Shown: positions 17,920 through 26,296, counted from the stretch's first letter. The stretch: 64,000 bases of DNA from JAVVXB01 sp036651815 (GCA_036651815.1 JAVVXB010000002.1:56046-120045), one strand, 5' to 3'. The notes: generated by a model not told the origin, from the letters alone. Numbers and translations are program-made.

Positions 17920-18846
17920 ATGGAAACGATTGAAATGATTGGCGGCTATCTCGCCTCTGATATTCGCATGGCAGCACCGATACTGCTTGCGGGGTTGGGA
18001 TTACTGATTATCAACCGCAGCGGACTATTGAACATTGGCGCTGAAGGCACCATGTTAATTGCAACCTTGGCGGCGGTTGTCGGTTCCTATTATACGGGAA
18101 GCGTATGGTTGGGCTTGCTCATTGCCATGGGGACTGGCACACTTGTGGGACTATTATTTGCATTTTTAACGGTTACGCTCAAGGCTAACCAAATTGTTGT
18201 TGGCGCGGCAATCAATATTCTTGGCTCGGGCCTTTCGGCCACACTGAACCGTGTAATATTCGGTGTTAATACAACGATTGCATCGATTGATACATTTGTT
18301 AAGTGGCCGATTCCGTTCGTTCATAAGATCCCCTTGTTTGGCACAGCATTTTTTGATCAAATGCCAATTGTTTACATTGCATTTTTGTTGGTGCCGATCA
18401 TCTCCTATATACTGTTTAAAACGCAAGTCGGACTGAATCTGCGTGCCGTTGGTGAAAACCCTCGCGTTGCGGATACATTGGGTATCAATGTCTATCGTGT
18501 GCAGTATTTTGCAGCTGTGATTGGCAGCGCAATAATCGCAATGGGCGGTGCATTTCTTTCAACAGGTCTGCTTAATTTTTTCTCGGAGGAGATGGTCTCT
18601 GGAAGGGGCTATATTGCGCTTGCCGCCGTTATCTTTGGCAAGTATAAACCCAGGGGCGTCATGGTTGCAGCGCTCATCTTTATGGCGGGCAATGTGGCAT
18701 CAAATATCTTGCAGGTTGCCGGCGCTCATATTCCTTACAACTTCCTTGTCATGGTTCCCTATATATTAACCATCATTGCGCTGGCAATGTTTGCAAGTCG
18801 TGCGGTTGCACCAGATTCGCTTGGCAAACCCTATAAGCGCGGCTGA
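17920..18846 (+). CDS. Nucleoside ABC transporter permease (second)
   Basis: 308 residues with about eight membrane helices, YufQ/NupC-like. Near the N-terminus is RSGLLNIGAEGTMLIATLAA, the same NxGxEG signature as in the first permease, and near the C-terminus FGKYKPRGVMVAALIF. The gene begins 20 bp after the first permease with AAGGAGGAAGG upstream. The ATPase gene follows 10 bp after its stop. Confidence 0.93.
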   Translation: METIEMIGGYLASDIRMAAPILLAGLGLLIINRSGLLNIGAEGTMLIATLAAVVGSYYTGSVWLGLLIAMGTGTLVGLLFAFLTVTLKANQIVVGAAINILGSGLSATLNRVIFGVNTTIASIDTFVKWPIPFVHKIPLFGTAFFDQMPIVYIAFLLVPIISYILFKTQVGLNLRAVGENPRVADTLGINVYRVQYFAAVIGSAIIAMGGAFLSTGLLNFFSEEMVSGRGYIALAAVIFGKYKPRGVMVAALIFMAGNVASNILQVAGAHIPYNFLVMVPYILTIIALAMFASRAVAPDSLGKPYKRG

Positions 18847-18856
18847 GGAGGAAAAA

Positions 18857-20404
18857 ATGTCAAAATCACTGGAAATGAAACATATTTACAAGCGCTTTCC
18901 TGGCGTGCTGGCCAACGAGGATGTCAATCTTAGCGTTGAAGCCGGTGAAGTACACGCGCTTTTAGGAGAAAATGGCGCGGGTAAGTCTACACTCATGAAC
19001 GTGCTGTGCGGACTTTATAAACCTACCGCGGGAGAAATCTATGTTGATGAGAAGCTTGTTAAGTTCAACTCTGCCAAGAATGCAATGGCAATTGGGATCG
19101 GCATGGTTCATCAACATTTCATGTTGATTCCAACCTTGACTGTGACTGAGAATTGCTTAATTGGCGCAAAAGATGCCGGGAAACTGCATCTTAACAAAAA
19201 GCTTGCGGCACAGAAAATTGATGAACTTGCAAAAAAGTACAACATGAACATTGATCCAATGGCTAAAATCGGCGATCTGTCGGTTGGGGCGATGCAGCGT
19301 GTTGAAATTATCAAGGCGCTTTATCGTGGCGCCCGGATTCTCATACTGGACGAACCGACCGCCGTTTTGACACCACAGGAAACAGGCGAATTATTTAATA
19401 TGGTACGAAGCCTGACGGGACACGGCTTTACGGTGTTGTTTATCAGTCATAAACTGAATGAAGTGAAGGAAATTTCCGATCGCGTTACGGTCCTCCGCCT
19501 CGGGAAGGCGCTTGGTACATATCTCACAAAGGATTGCTCTATTGAAGAACTTGCAAATCTAATGGTTGGGAGAGACGTGAACTTTACTGTCAGCCGTGCG
19601 GAACAGGAATCCGGAGAAACGATGATGTCCATCCGTGATCTTTCACTTGCACGTGACAGAAGTGACAGCGGTGAGATCATTCATAACGTTTCAATTGATA
19701 TTCATGCCGGGGAAATACTGGGCATTGCCGGTGTTGACGGAAACGGTCAATCACAGCTTGTAGAATGCATTACGGGACTTATGAAAGCAACCTCAGGTCA
19801 GATATTGTATGAGGGAGAGGATCTTACCAAACGCACAACGCGCGAGATCATGGCGCATGGAATTTCTCATATTCCGCAGGATCGACAAAAAACGGGATTG
19901 GTTATGACGATGGCGCTGACGGAAAATTTTGTATTGCAGGATTATTATAAAAAACAATTTGGGAAGGGTGGCTTGCTTAACTGGAAATATGCCGGGCAAT
20001 ACAGCCAAAAACTCATTGACGATTTTTCGATTAAAACGCCAAGCCAGCAAGAACTTGCACAAAATCTATCAGGCGGAAACCAGCAGAAGGTGATCGTTGC
20101 ACGGGAGATTGGACGTGATCCTAAGGTGTTGATTGCGATGCATCCAACGCGTGGCCTTGATGTCGGTGCAATTGAATACATTCATGGCCGTTTAATTGAG
20201 CAACGGGATAATGGCGTTGGCATTTTGCTTGTGTCAACGGAGCTTGAGGAAATCATGAAGCTCTCAGACCGTGTTGCCGTCATGTACGAGGGCGAGATTA
20301 TGGGGATTATCAAGCCGTCTGAGACAACCATTGAGCAAATCGGGCTGATGATGGGTGGACAACGGCTTGAAAACATCATCAATAAAAATGCGGCCGTATC
20401 CTAA
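18857..20404 (+). CDS. Nucleoside ABC transporter ATP-binding protein (two ATPase domains)
   Basis: 515 residues with tandem ABC domains, as in YufO/NupA and sugar-type ATPases. The first has Walker A GENGAGKST, an atypical signature LSVGAMQRVEIIKAL and Walker B LILDEPTAVL. The second has a degenerate Walker A GVDGNGQSQ but a good signature LSGGNQQKVIVAREI, with Walker B LIAMHPTRGLD. Such asymmetry is normal for this class. The start ATG 18857 follows GAGGAGGAAAA; the longer open frame overlapping the permease is not used. It powers uptake by the two permeases and the BMP lipoprotein. Confidence 0.94.
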   Translation: MSKSLEMKHIYKRFPGVLANEDVNLSVEAGEVHALLGENGAGKSTLMNVLCGLYKPTAGEIYVDEKLVKFNSAKNAMAIGIGMVHQHFMLIPTLTVTENCLIGAKDAGKLHLNKKLAAQKIDELAKKYNMNIDPMAKIGDLSVGAMQRVEIIKALYRGARILILDEPTAVLTPQETGELFNMVRSLTGHGFTVLFISHKLNEVKEISDRVTVLRLGKALGTYLTKDCSIEELANLMVGRDVNFTVSRAEQESGETMMSIRDLSLARDRSDSGEIIHNVSIDIHAGEILGIAGVDGNGQSQLVECITGLMKATSGQILYEGEDLTKRTTREIMAHGISHIPQDRQKTGLVMTMALTENFVLQDYYKKQFGKGGLLNWKYAGQYSQKLIDDFSIKTPSQQELAQNLSGGNQQKVIVAREIGRDPKVLIAMHPTRGLDVGAIEYIHGRLIEQRDNGVGILLVSTELEEIMKLSDRVAVMYEGEIMGIIKPSETTIEQIGLMMGGQRLENIINKNAAVS

Positions 20405-20420
20405 TTCCTGCAGTTGCGAA

Positions 20421-20512
20421 AATCAAGATTGAAGCAATCGGGTGGGTGGGATCAGTACGTTGGACATCTTTACAGCGCAGTATCATTCTGATAATCAGGA
20501 TTGAAGCAATCG
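20421..20512 (+). repeat. Pair of direct repeats AATCARGATTGAAGCAATCG
   Basis: Two 20-bp copies, 20421-20440 and 20493-20512, differing at one base, with starts 72 bp apart. Each holds a small dyad GATTG-AAG-CAATC. They lie at the left boundary of the prophage remnant. With only two copies and no cas genes this is not a CRISPR array; it could be an operator pair or an integration scar. Confidence 0.5.
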
Positions 20513-20629
20513 AGACGGAAAGTGGTTCACATTGTGATGGATAGCGTACTACACGAACGGTGGCCACTTGCTGCTATGCGGACGCCCACCTGCTTGACCT
20601 CAATAAACGGAGTTGCATCATATGTGTAG

Positions 20630-21535
20630 GCAGGAGACTATGCATACGAGACCGGTGTAGCGCTCGCAGATGCTTTCACCGAGAATATTTCTTCCGATGT
20701 GTTTCCAAACGGACGCATGTACCAGAACATCGCCGAAAAAATCATGGAGCCAATGCTACGCGAGGAGCATGCTCTTATAAGCAAAGCGGCCGCACAGGCA
20801 CAGCAGTCTTTGAATGATTCATCAGGGATTGAACTTAAAGCTATAGAGACGCCGTTGAATATAGAGCGTGTGCAAGGATTGGTTCACAAAGTTTCAAATG
20901 CAACCACATTCGAAGAAGTATCATGGATGTTGAATGAGCCATTAAAAATCTTTTCCCAATCCATTGTGGATGATACGCTCATGCGAAACGTTGAATTTCA
21001 AAGCAAGGCGGGGTTACGGCCAAGAATCATCCGCTGCGCTGAAAGCCGCTGCTGTGAATGATGCTCCAAAATGGTTGGCTTATATGATGATCCGGACGTG
21101 CCAAAGGATGTGTATCGCAGGCATAAATGGTGCAGGTGCGTTGTAGAGTACGATCTGGGGGCAGGAAAGCGGCAGGACATCTGGTCAAAGCAGTGGATAA
21201 CGTCAAAAAAAAATGATAAGCTAAAACAATTCGATACTTCAGACCTTGCTTCGGATCTTGTGCAGCATCCGGGAAAACTGGCATCCTACACACCGAAAAG
21301 TCTACGCGAAGCATTTATCAAGGCCGGGTATGATGTGAAGCCATTAAAGCAAGGATTGCTGAGAAATTTGTCGTTTGAAAATGGCGGAGGATACAAGGTT
21401 AATTTCACAGACGGAGGCCTATTTCAGTACCATCCGAAAACGAATAGCCATCATGGCAGAGCGTATTATAAGACATCAACTGGAAAAGGAGGAACGCACC
21501 ATTATGACATTGATGGAACGGAAAAAAAGAAATGA
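20630..21535 (+). pseudogene. Phage minor head protein (SPP1 gp7-like) with C-terminal toxin-like domain, interrupted by a stop codon
   Basis: One reading frame runs from the TAG at 20627-20629 to the stop at 21533, broken only by TGA at 21059-21061. The first part (DYAYETGVALADAF, then FPNGRMYQNIAEKIMEP and IVDDTLMRNVEFQSKAGL) and the part after the TGA (GLYDDPDVPKDVYRRHKWCR, then CVVEYD) are the two halves of a phage head-morphogenesis protein. The TGA falls at CCE-stop-C, where this family usually has a CxWC-type Trp. After about residue 185 the sequence leaves the head family: an Asp/Lys-rich linker, then YTPKSLREAFIKAGYDVKPL and a Gly/His-rich end with GGGYKVN, QYHPKTNSHHGRAYYK and GGTHHYDIDG. 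This looks like a polymorphic-toxin nuclease tip, perhaps Ntox21-like. The N-terminus is missing or decayed. Confidence 0.68.
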
Positions 21536-21794
21536 GCGGCTTCGGTATATGGAAGAACAGATTTCAAAACGGTATGCAACTTGTGAAGTCAATGATAAAA
21601 GATGTTTCGTTACCTCCAAGGGAATCGTGTTTTCCATTTTCGAATTTCCTAGTGAAGATGCGCTTTGCATCGAATATGCAGATAGCCAACTCGAAGCAAA
21701 ACGAAATGCATTTGAGGATGGAGATCGCTTTTATTTAGAGGATATGGATGCGAAAGAAATGCTACAAAAGATATTAACGGAAATAGAATCGTAG
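21501..21794 (+). CDS. Small acidic protein, candidate immunity protein for the phage-borne toxin domain
   Basis: 97 residues from ATG 21501 (GGAGG lies 11 nt upstream). It overlaps the 3' end of the head/toxin frame by 35 bp and ends before a strong terminator. The protein is Glu/Asp-rich, with a basic N-terminal helix (MERKKRNERLRYMEEQ), a short beta-rich middle (CFVTSKGIVFSIFEF) and an acidic C-terminal helix (YLEDMDAKEMLQKIL). I recognise no named family. Small size, acidity and position directly after a toxin-like C-terminus fit an immunity protein. This is inference from context; it could also be an ordinary small phage gene. Confidence 0.55.
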   Translation: MMTLMERKKRNERLRYMEEQISKRYATCEVNDKRCFVTSKGIVFSIFEFPSEDALCIEYADSQLEAKRNAFEDGDRFYLEDMDAKEMLQKILTEIES

Positions 21795-21848
21795 CAGAGA
21801 TCGAAGAAAGATATTCGTTCATTCCAGAGGAAATGGAGATAGTGGAAC

Positions 21849-21878
21849 AAAGCCGCCTTGCTTGCAGGGTGGCTTTTT
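21849..21878 (+). terminator. Rho-independent terminator after the immunity-like gene
   Basis: AAGCCGCC and GGGTGGCTT form a stem around a short loop, followed by TTTTT. It closes the head/toxin/immunity unit. Confidence 0.75.
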
Positions 21879-21951
21879 AACGAATTTTTCAGAGGAGGCG
21901 GTGTCGATGCGGGAAAAGCACTATCAAAAATAATGATAAGGAGGAGGGTGT

Positions 21952-22341
21952 ATGGCAGAGCCTCGTAAAGACCGCCAGACTCCATCCCGATCCATTGATC
22001 TTCCTTATTCAGACACCAGAGGACCAGAGACGGTAGCAATCTACAATTCCACCGGACGCTCGGCGCAGGAGTGGCAGCAGCTGCTTTGCTACGATATTTT
22101 GTCGGTTAAACAGGACGGCCTATGGGTACGCATAAAATTCGGCCATGCCGTTCCTCGAAGAAACGGCAAGAATGAGATTGCGGCGATTCGAGAAATGCGG
22201 GGTCTGAAACACGATGAAAACATTCTGCATACCACACATCGTACGACAACAAGCCATGTGGCGATGAAGGAACAAAAAAGCAGGAATGCAGTTCCATGCT
22301 GTAGTGAGTGCTACTGCGGCTTATTGGTCGCAGTGACATAA
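21952..22341 (+). pseudogene. Phage terminase large subunit, N-terminal fragment
   Basis: The ATG at 21952, after AAGGAGGAGGGTGT, opens a frame whose first ~104 residues read like clostridial phage TerL: IDLPYSDTRGPETVAIYNST, then GRSAQEWQQLLCYDI, VPRRNGKNEIAAIREMRGL (the Walker A-like ATPase loop) and ILHTTHRTTTSH. After TTTSH (about 22263) the similarity stops, the frame reads through unrelated sequence and ends at 22341. The ATPase core and nuclease domain are gone. Finding terL downstream of the head gene is the reverse of normal phage order, so the island is rearranged or made of two remnants. The 3' end overlaps the tail of the convergent glycerophosphodiesterase gene. Confidence 0.75.
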
Positions 22342-23228
22342 GCTTGCTGCTTCTTTTTGATCTCCTGATCAATTTGATCGATGGCTTCTGCCAAGGGCGA
22401 TTTTGGATTACCAAAGAATTTCTCCGGGCGCATATGCTCGAAAATAATGCAGTCAGATATTGTTTTCAATTGATTCCAATCATCATCTGGATGTGCCGTC
22501 CAACTAATACGCATGGCGCCAAGCCATTCTGTTGTCCGGGCAGATAAGCATTTTGGCCCAATGCGATAGGCTAAAAATTGTGGCCTGGTTATCACATTTG
22601 TCAATACGCGGCTCATGAGAAGAGATTGATACCATGGGATTGTGCCATTGGAAAACCGATAGGCTTCCGAGAGCTGGCCGCGCAAAATGTCTGGCGCATG
22701 TTTCCGAAACCATAGAACCATCCGGGGATGAAAGCTTTCAACGCAATAGGCGCCTCGATAGGTACGCAATAACGTTAGCGCAAGGGCGCAGTTTTCCTGC
22801 CAAGCGCCACCTGGCTTCAATTCGATGATGAGCGGCACACGGCCATTGATAATGGATAATACATCCGAAAAAAGTGGAATACGATGCCCACTGTTGCAGA
22901 GTTGCAGGGAACACAGTTCCGCATAGGTGAATGCGTCCACACGCGCGTCAACGCCACACATGCGCAGCAAATTTTCGTCATGGAACACAACGACCTGCCT
23001 GTCTTTTGTCAACTGGATATCCAATTCAATTCCATAATTGGCCTGCACCGCCGCATCAAAGGCGGGCAGGGAATTTTCAGGTATGCATTGATCCTTTGCA
23101 TATAGACCACGATGCGCGAATGTACGATGCTCAAACGGTGCGCGTTGGTGCTTCTCACTGCGGCCCGGTGCAACAAAAAATAGCCAGCAACCAGCCAGTG
23201 CAAAAATCATGATGCAGAAACCCCACAT
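22311..23228 (-). CDS. Glycerophosphodiester phosphodiesterase family protein
   Basis: 305 residues with an N-terminal hydrophobic segment (MWGFCIMIFALAGCWLFFVA), probably a membrane anchor. The GDPD domain shows HRGLYAKDQCIPENSLPAF, IELDIQLTKD, VVFHDENL and LIIELKPGG; these hold the catalytic His pair and the Glu/Asp metal ligands. The enzyme cleaves glycerophosphodiesters to glycerol-3-phosphate and an alcohol, probably on the outer face of the membrane or bound to it. A start with AAGGAG 11 nt upstream supports ATG 23228. The C-terminus abuts the terminase remnant, so the prophage deletion ended just beyond this gene. Confidence 0.9.
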   Translation of the reverse strand: MWGFCIMIFALAGCWLFFVAPGRSEKHQRAPFEHRTFAHRGLYAKDQCIPENSLPAFDAAVQANYGIELDIQLTKDRQVVVFHDENLLRMCGVDARVDAFTYAELCSLQLCNSGHRIPLFSDVLSIINGRVPLIIELKPGGAWQENCALALTLLRTYRGAYCVESFHPRMVLWFRKHAPDILRGQLSEAYRFSNGTIPWYQSLLMSRVLTNVITRPQFLAYRIGPKCLSARTTEWLGAMRISWTAHPDDDWNQLKTISDCIIFEHMRPEKFFGNPKSPLAEAIDQIDQEIKKKQQAYVTATNKPQ

Positions 23229-23326
23229 AGTCTCAATTTCTCCTTAGTTCATGTTGTTATTATACGCCGGATACGTTACTATGTATAGTAAGATCAAATC
23301 GAGTGAAGGATGGATTAGGATTCGCA

Positions 23327-24883
23327 ATGAAACTAAACTATAAACGCACCATATTTGTGGGCTTTGCATTCTTTCTCATCTGCACGTTCTGGCAGGCTTA
23401 TGACACCATTATCCCTAAGATCCTGACCGATCAATATGGCATGTCGCAAGCCGCTTCCGGCGTGGTGATGGCAATCGATAACGTATTGGCGTTGTTTATG
23501 TTACCACTGTTTGGTGCATTGTCCGATCGGTGCATGAGTAAACGGGGTAAGCGGACGCCATTTATCATCATCGGTACGGTGGTTGCAGCCATTGCACTGG
23601 TTTGTCTTTCATTTGCGGATAACAAGCAACTTCACAATATTGAAGCGGTCGCTACCATCGATGACCCAGCTGCGCTTTCTACACTATATGAATCGGAAAA
23701 GGATCGACTGCTAAAAATGCCGGACGGTACGGAGTATGTTTTGTCCGATACGTTTACGCAGGATGAGTTTTCCCAAATTACCGCACAGATGATTGCAGAT
23801 GGAAAGACGGTGACTAATCCGGATTATATCAACTATGTGGTTCCGGCACGTCATGCCTTTGCTTGGACTCAGACGCAAACTGATCCATCAACGCTGATTC
23901 TATTTCTAGGGATTTTGCTGATTGTGCTTGTGGCAATGTCGATTTTTCGATCTCCGGCTGTTGCTCTTATGCCGGATGTGACCATTAAACCCCTGCGCAG
24001 CAAGGCCAACGCTGTCATTAATCTCATGGGTACAGCGGGTGGAATTGTTGTGCTGGCGTTAGGCATGGCCTTTGCCACCGGTAGCGTGAAGAATGCACTG
24101 ATGAGTTATACAACGTTCTTTTGCCTGATTGCGGGCATCATGCTTGTGGCGTTGGCATTTTTTCTCTGGCAGGTGAACGAACCAAGGTTTGTCGCTGAAA
24201 TGCAGCAGGAGAGTCAGAAGTACCATATCGATGAAGCAACGGGCAGCGATGCTTCAAATGCTAATAAAAAGTTGAGCAAATCGGAGCTTTCCTCCCTTCT
24301 ACTCATTCTTCTTTCCGTAGTATTCTGGTTTATGGGATACAATGCCGTAACTTCAAAATACTCCGTTTATGCAGGCAAGGTTCTTTCGCTTGATTATAAC
24401 AGTACGCTGATGATTGCTAATGTTGCAGCAATTATCGCCTATTTACCGGTAGGTTTTGTGGCGAGCAAAATTGGCCGTAAAAAATCAATCATTGGCGGTA
24501 TCGTTATGTTGAGTGGCGCATTCCTCGTGGCATCGTTTCTAAGGGAAGGCAGTTCCGCAATGCTGATGAACAGCATGTTTGCCCTTGCTGGCATTGGCTG
24601 GGCAACAATCAATGTCAATAGTTTTCCCATGGTTGTGGAGCTTTCACGGGGTGGAGACATCGGCAAATATACTGGGTTTTACTACACAGCCAGTATGGCG
24701 GCGCAGACCGTTACGCCATGGTTTTCTGGTATTTTAATGGATAAGATCGGGATGACGACGCTGTTTCCCTACGCAACGATCTTTGTTGGGCTGGCGTTGC
24801 TGACCATGCTGTTTGTGCAGCATGGTGATAATCGGCCAAATCAGCCTCAATCTAAGCTCGAAGCTTTTAGCAGCGAAGATTAA
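23327..24883 (+). CDS. MFS transporter (SLC45/sugar-symporter-like)
   Basis: 518 residues with about 12 membrane helices and a long polar loop between helices at 105-175. The MFS loop motif GALSDRCMSKRGKRTPFIIIG (a conserved DR..GRR/K pattern) follows helix 2, and a second one, VASKIGRKKSIIGG, lies in the second half. The general look is of the SLC45/sucrose-proton symporter or GPH-like group, so a sugar or glycoside substrate is plausible. ATG 23327 has AGGA 7 nt upstream; a GTG at 23303 is possible. It is monocistronic, with the infC promoter just after its stop. Confidence 0.82.
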   Translation: MKLNYKRTIFVGFAFFLICTFWQAYDTIIPKILTDQYGMSQAASGVVMAIDNVLALFMLPLFGALSDRCMSKRGKRTPFIIIGTVVAAIALVCLSFADNKQLHNIEAVATIDDPAALSTLYESEKDRLLKMPDGTEYVLSDTFTQDEFSQITAQMIADGKTVTNPDYINYVVPARHAFAWTQTQTDPSTLILFLGILLIVLVAMSIFRSPAVALMPDVTIKPLRSKANAVINLMGTAGGIVVLALGMAFATGSVKNALMSYTTFFCLIAGIMLVALAFFLWQVNEPRFVAEMQQESQKYHIDEATGSDASNANKKLSKSELSSLLLILLSVVFWFMGYNAVTSKYSVYAGKVLSLDYNSTLMIANVAAIIAYLPVGFVASKIGRKKSIIGGIVMLSGAFLVASFLREGSSAMLMNSMFALAGIGWATINVNSFPMVVELSRGGDIGKYTGFYYTASMAAQTVTPWFSGILMDKIGMTTLFPYATIFVGLALLTMLFVQHGDNRPNQPQSKLEAFSSED

Positions 24884-24890
24884 ATAATGG

Positions 24891-24919
24891 TTGACAGAGA
24901 GCGAGTTTGCAACTATACT
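24891..24919 (+). promoter_or_regulatory. Sigma-A promoter of infC-rpmI-rplT
   Basis: TTGACA (24891-24896), 17 nt and TATACT (24914-24919) lie just after the MFS gene stop. The transcript would start near 24926 and carry a ~135-nt leader. Confidence 0.82.
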
Positions 24920-24925
24920 ATAACA

Positions 24926-25049
24926 GTCAAGCAGAAGCGCCCGCTTCTCACCTGCCGACAAGTGTGTCAGGCATGGTACACAACAACTGAAATTTGTTTG
25001 TGAATATATGTGGGTGCAATCCTGTTTGCACCCACTCATTTTTTATGGA
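24926..25049 (+). promoter_or_regulatory. L20-type leader / attenuator of the infC operon
   Basis: The leader has GC-rich pairing elements (GAAGCGCCCGCTTC and others) followed by a strong intrinsic terminator: stem GTGGGTGCAA / TTGCACCCAC at 25011-25033, then TCATTTTTT. This is the layout of the Firmicutes L20 leader, in which ribosomal protein L20 binding favours termination and so represses the operon. Placement and terminator are directly seen; L20 control is taken from the family. Confidence 0.75.
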
Positions 25050-25060
25050 GGTGTTTTGCC

Positions 25061-25582
25061 ATCGCTACTACGGAACTGATGATCAACGAGGAAATCCGCG
25101 ATGCCGAGGTTCGGCTGATTGACGAAAAAGGGGAACAGCTTGGCATCGTGGAGAACAGCCGCGCGCAGGCGCTTGCCGAAGAGAAGAGTCTTGACCTCGT
25201 CAAGATATCGCCCAATGCGACCCCCCCTGTGTGCAAGCTGATGGACTACGGCAAGTATCGGTTCGAAATGAGTAAGCGCGATAAAGAACAGCGCAAAAAT
25301 CAAAAGGTTATCGAACTGAAGGAGATTCGCCTCTCCGCGACCATCGATTTGCATGACATGGAAGTTAAGGCGAAGGCGTGCAATAAGTTCCTTTCAGAAG
25401 GCGATAAGGTAAAGGTATCCATCCGCTTTCGTGGGCGGCAGATTACCCATGGCGAGATCGGTATCGATGTGATGGATCAATTTTTCGTAATGGTCAGCGA
25501 GTACGCGATCAAAGAACGCCCACCTAGGATGGAAGGTAGAAACATGTTTATGGTGCTTGCATCAAAAATTGAAAAGAAGTAA
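25061..25582 (+). CDS. infC: Translation initiation factor IF-3, apparent AUC start
   Basis: 173 residues if started at ATC 25061, giving (M)ATTELMINEEIRDAEVRLID, the normal IF-3 N-terminus. Upstream GGAGGTG (25047-25053) lies 7 nt away, while the next in-frame ATG (25079) has no ribosome site and would cut off six residues. Non-AUG starts (AUU, AUC) are a known device by which IF-3 represses its own translation. The N-domain, linker and C-domain are complete, with GRQITHGEIG and the end VLASKIEKK. The factor prevents subunit joining and proofreads initiation. First gene of infC-rpmI-rplT. Confidence 0.93.
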   Translation: MATTELMINEEIRDAEVRLIDEKGEQLGIVENSRAQALAEEKSLDLVKISPNATPPVCKLMDYGKYRFEMSKRDKEQRKNQKVIELKEIRLSATIDLHDMEVKAKACNKFLSEGDKVKVSIRFRGRQITHGEIGIDVMDQFFVMVSEYAIKERPPRMEGRNMFMVLASKIEKK

Positions 25583-25607
25583 GAAACGAACCAGGAGGAA
25601 CCACGAA

Positions 25608-25805
25608 ATGCCAAAACTCAAATCTCATCGTGGCGCAGCCAAGCGCTTCTCCACGACCAAGTCCGGCAAGATTAAGCGGGGTAAGGCTTATAAAAGCCAT
25701 ATTCTGACCAAGAAGTCCACCAAGCGTTTGCGCGGCCTTCGCCAGACCGGTTACATCGCAGCGTGCGAAGAGAAGAAGATCCGCAAACTGATCCCGTATA
25801 GCTAA
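25608..25805 (+). CDS. rpmI: 50S ribosomal protein L35
   Basis: 65 residues, MPKLKSHRGAAKRFSTTKSG at the N-terminus and RKLIPYS near the end: a complete, very basic L35. AGGAGG precedes the ATG. It is 25 bp after infC and 14 bp before rplT, the universal order. Confidence 0.97.
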   Translation: MPKLKSHRGAAKRFSTTKSGKIKRGKAYKSHILTKKSTKRLRGLRQTGYIAACEEKKIRKLIPYS

Positions 25806-25819
25806 GGAGGACATAAATA

Positions 25820-26176
25820 ATGGCCAGAATTAAGAGAGCAGTTAACGCTGTCAAGAAACGCCGCAAGGTTTTTAAGCTCGCAAAAGGTTACTACGGAGCT
25901 AAGAGCAAACAGTATCGCGCCGCGTCCCAGCAAGTCATGAAATCCATGGCGTATGCGTTCGTCGGCCGCAAGCATAAGAAGCGTGAGTACCGCAGACTAT
26001 GGATTGCCCGTATCAATGCAGGCGCCCGTCTCTGCGGCACCACCTACAGCCGTATGATCAACGGACTCAAACTTGCTGATGTCAACATCAACCGCAAGGT
26101 GCTTGCTGATCTCGCCGTCACCGATATGAATGCTTTTAAAGAACTGGTAGCCGTTGCCAACAAGGCGCGCGCATAA
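25820..26176 (+). CDS. rplT: 50S ribosomal protein L20
   Basis: 118 residues, MARIKRAVNAVKKRRKVFKL and then AKGYYGAKSKQYR, a full-length L20. It has a long basic N-terminal helix and a globular C-terminal half with INGLKLADVNINRKVLADLA. It binds 23S rRNA early in 50S assembly and, in related bacteria, binds the operon leader to repress it. GGAGG precedes the ATG. Last gene of the operon. Confidence 0.97.
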   Translation: MARIKRAVNAVKKRRKVFKLAKGYYGAKSKQYRAASQQVMKSMAYAFVGRKHKKREYRRLWIARINAGARLCGTTYSRMINGLKLADVNINRKVLADLAVTDMNAFKELVAVANKARA

Positions 26177-26203
26177 GCGTTTTAACAATTTAAAATGAAA
26201 CAA

Positions 26204-26238
26204 AAAATGTCCTGCTTGATTTTTAAGCAGGACATTTT
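26204..26238. terminator. Bidirectional terminator between rplT and nagA
   Basis: A 14-bp stem AAAATGTCCTGCTT / AAGCAGGACATTTT with a 7-nt loop and A/T runs on both sides lies between convergent genes, so it can stop both transcripts. Confidence 0.9.
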
Positions 26239-26296
26239 GCCAATCTTGCATGCAGATGTGAATCATTAAAGTTCTTGGGTTGAATTGCTGACTGCG

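Noticed and set aside
20421..20512. CRISPR array
   Set aside because: GATTGAAGC resembles the end of some CRISPR repeats, but there are only two short copies and no cas genes.
21059..21061. Selenocysteine or stop-codon recoding at the TGA in the head/toxin frame
   Set aside because: The position is a Trp in the family; no SECIS-like structure is apparent and an upstream in-frame TAG shows the gene is decaying.
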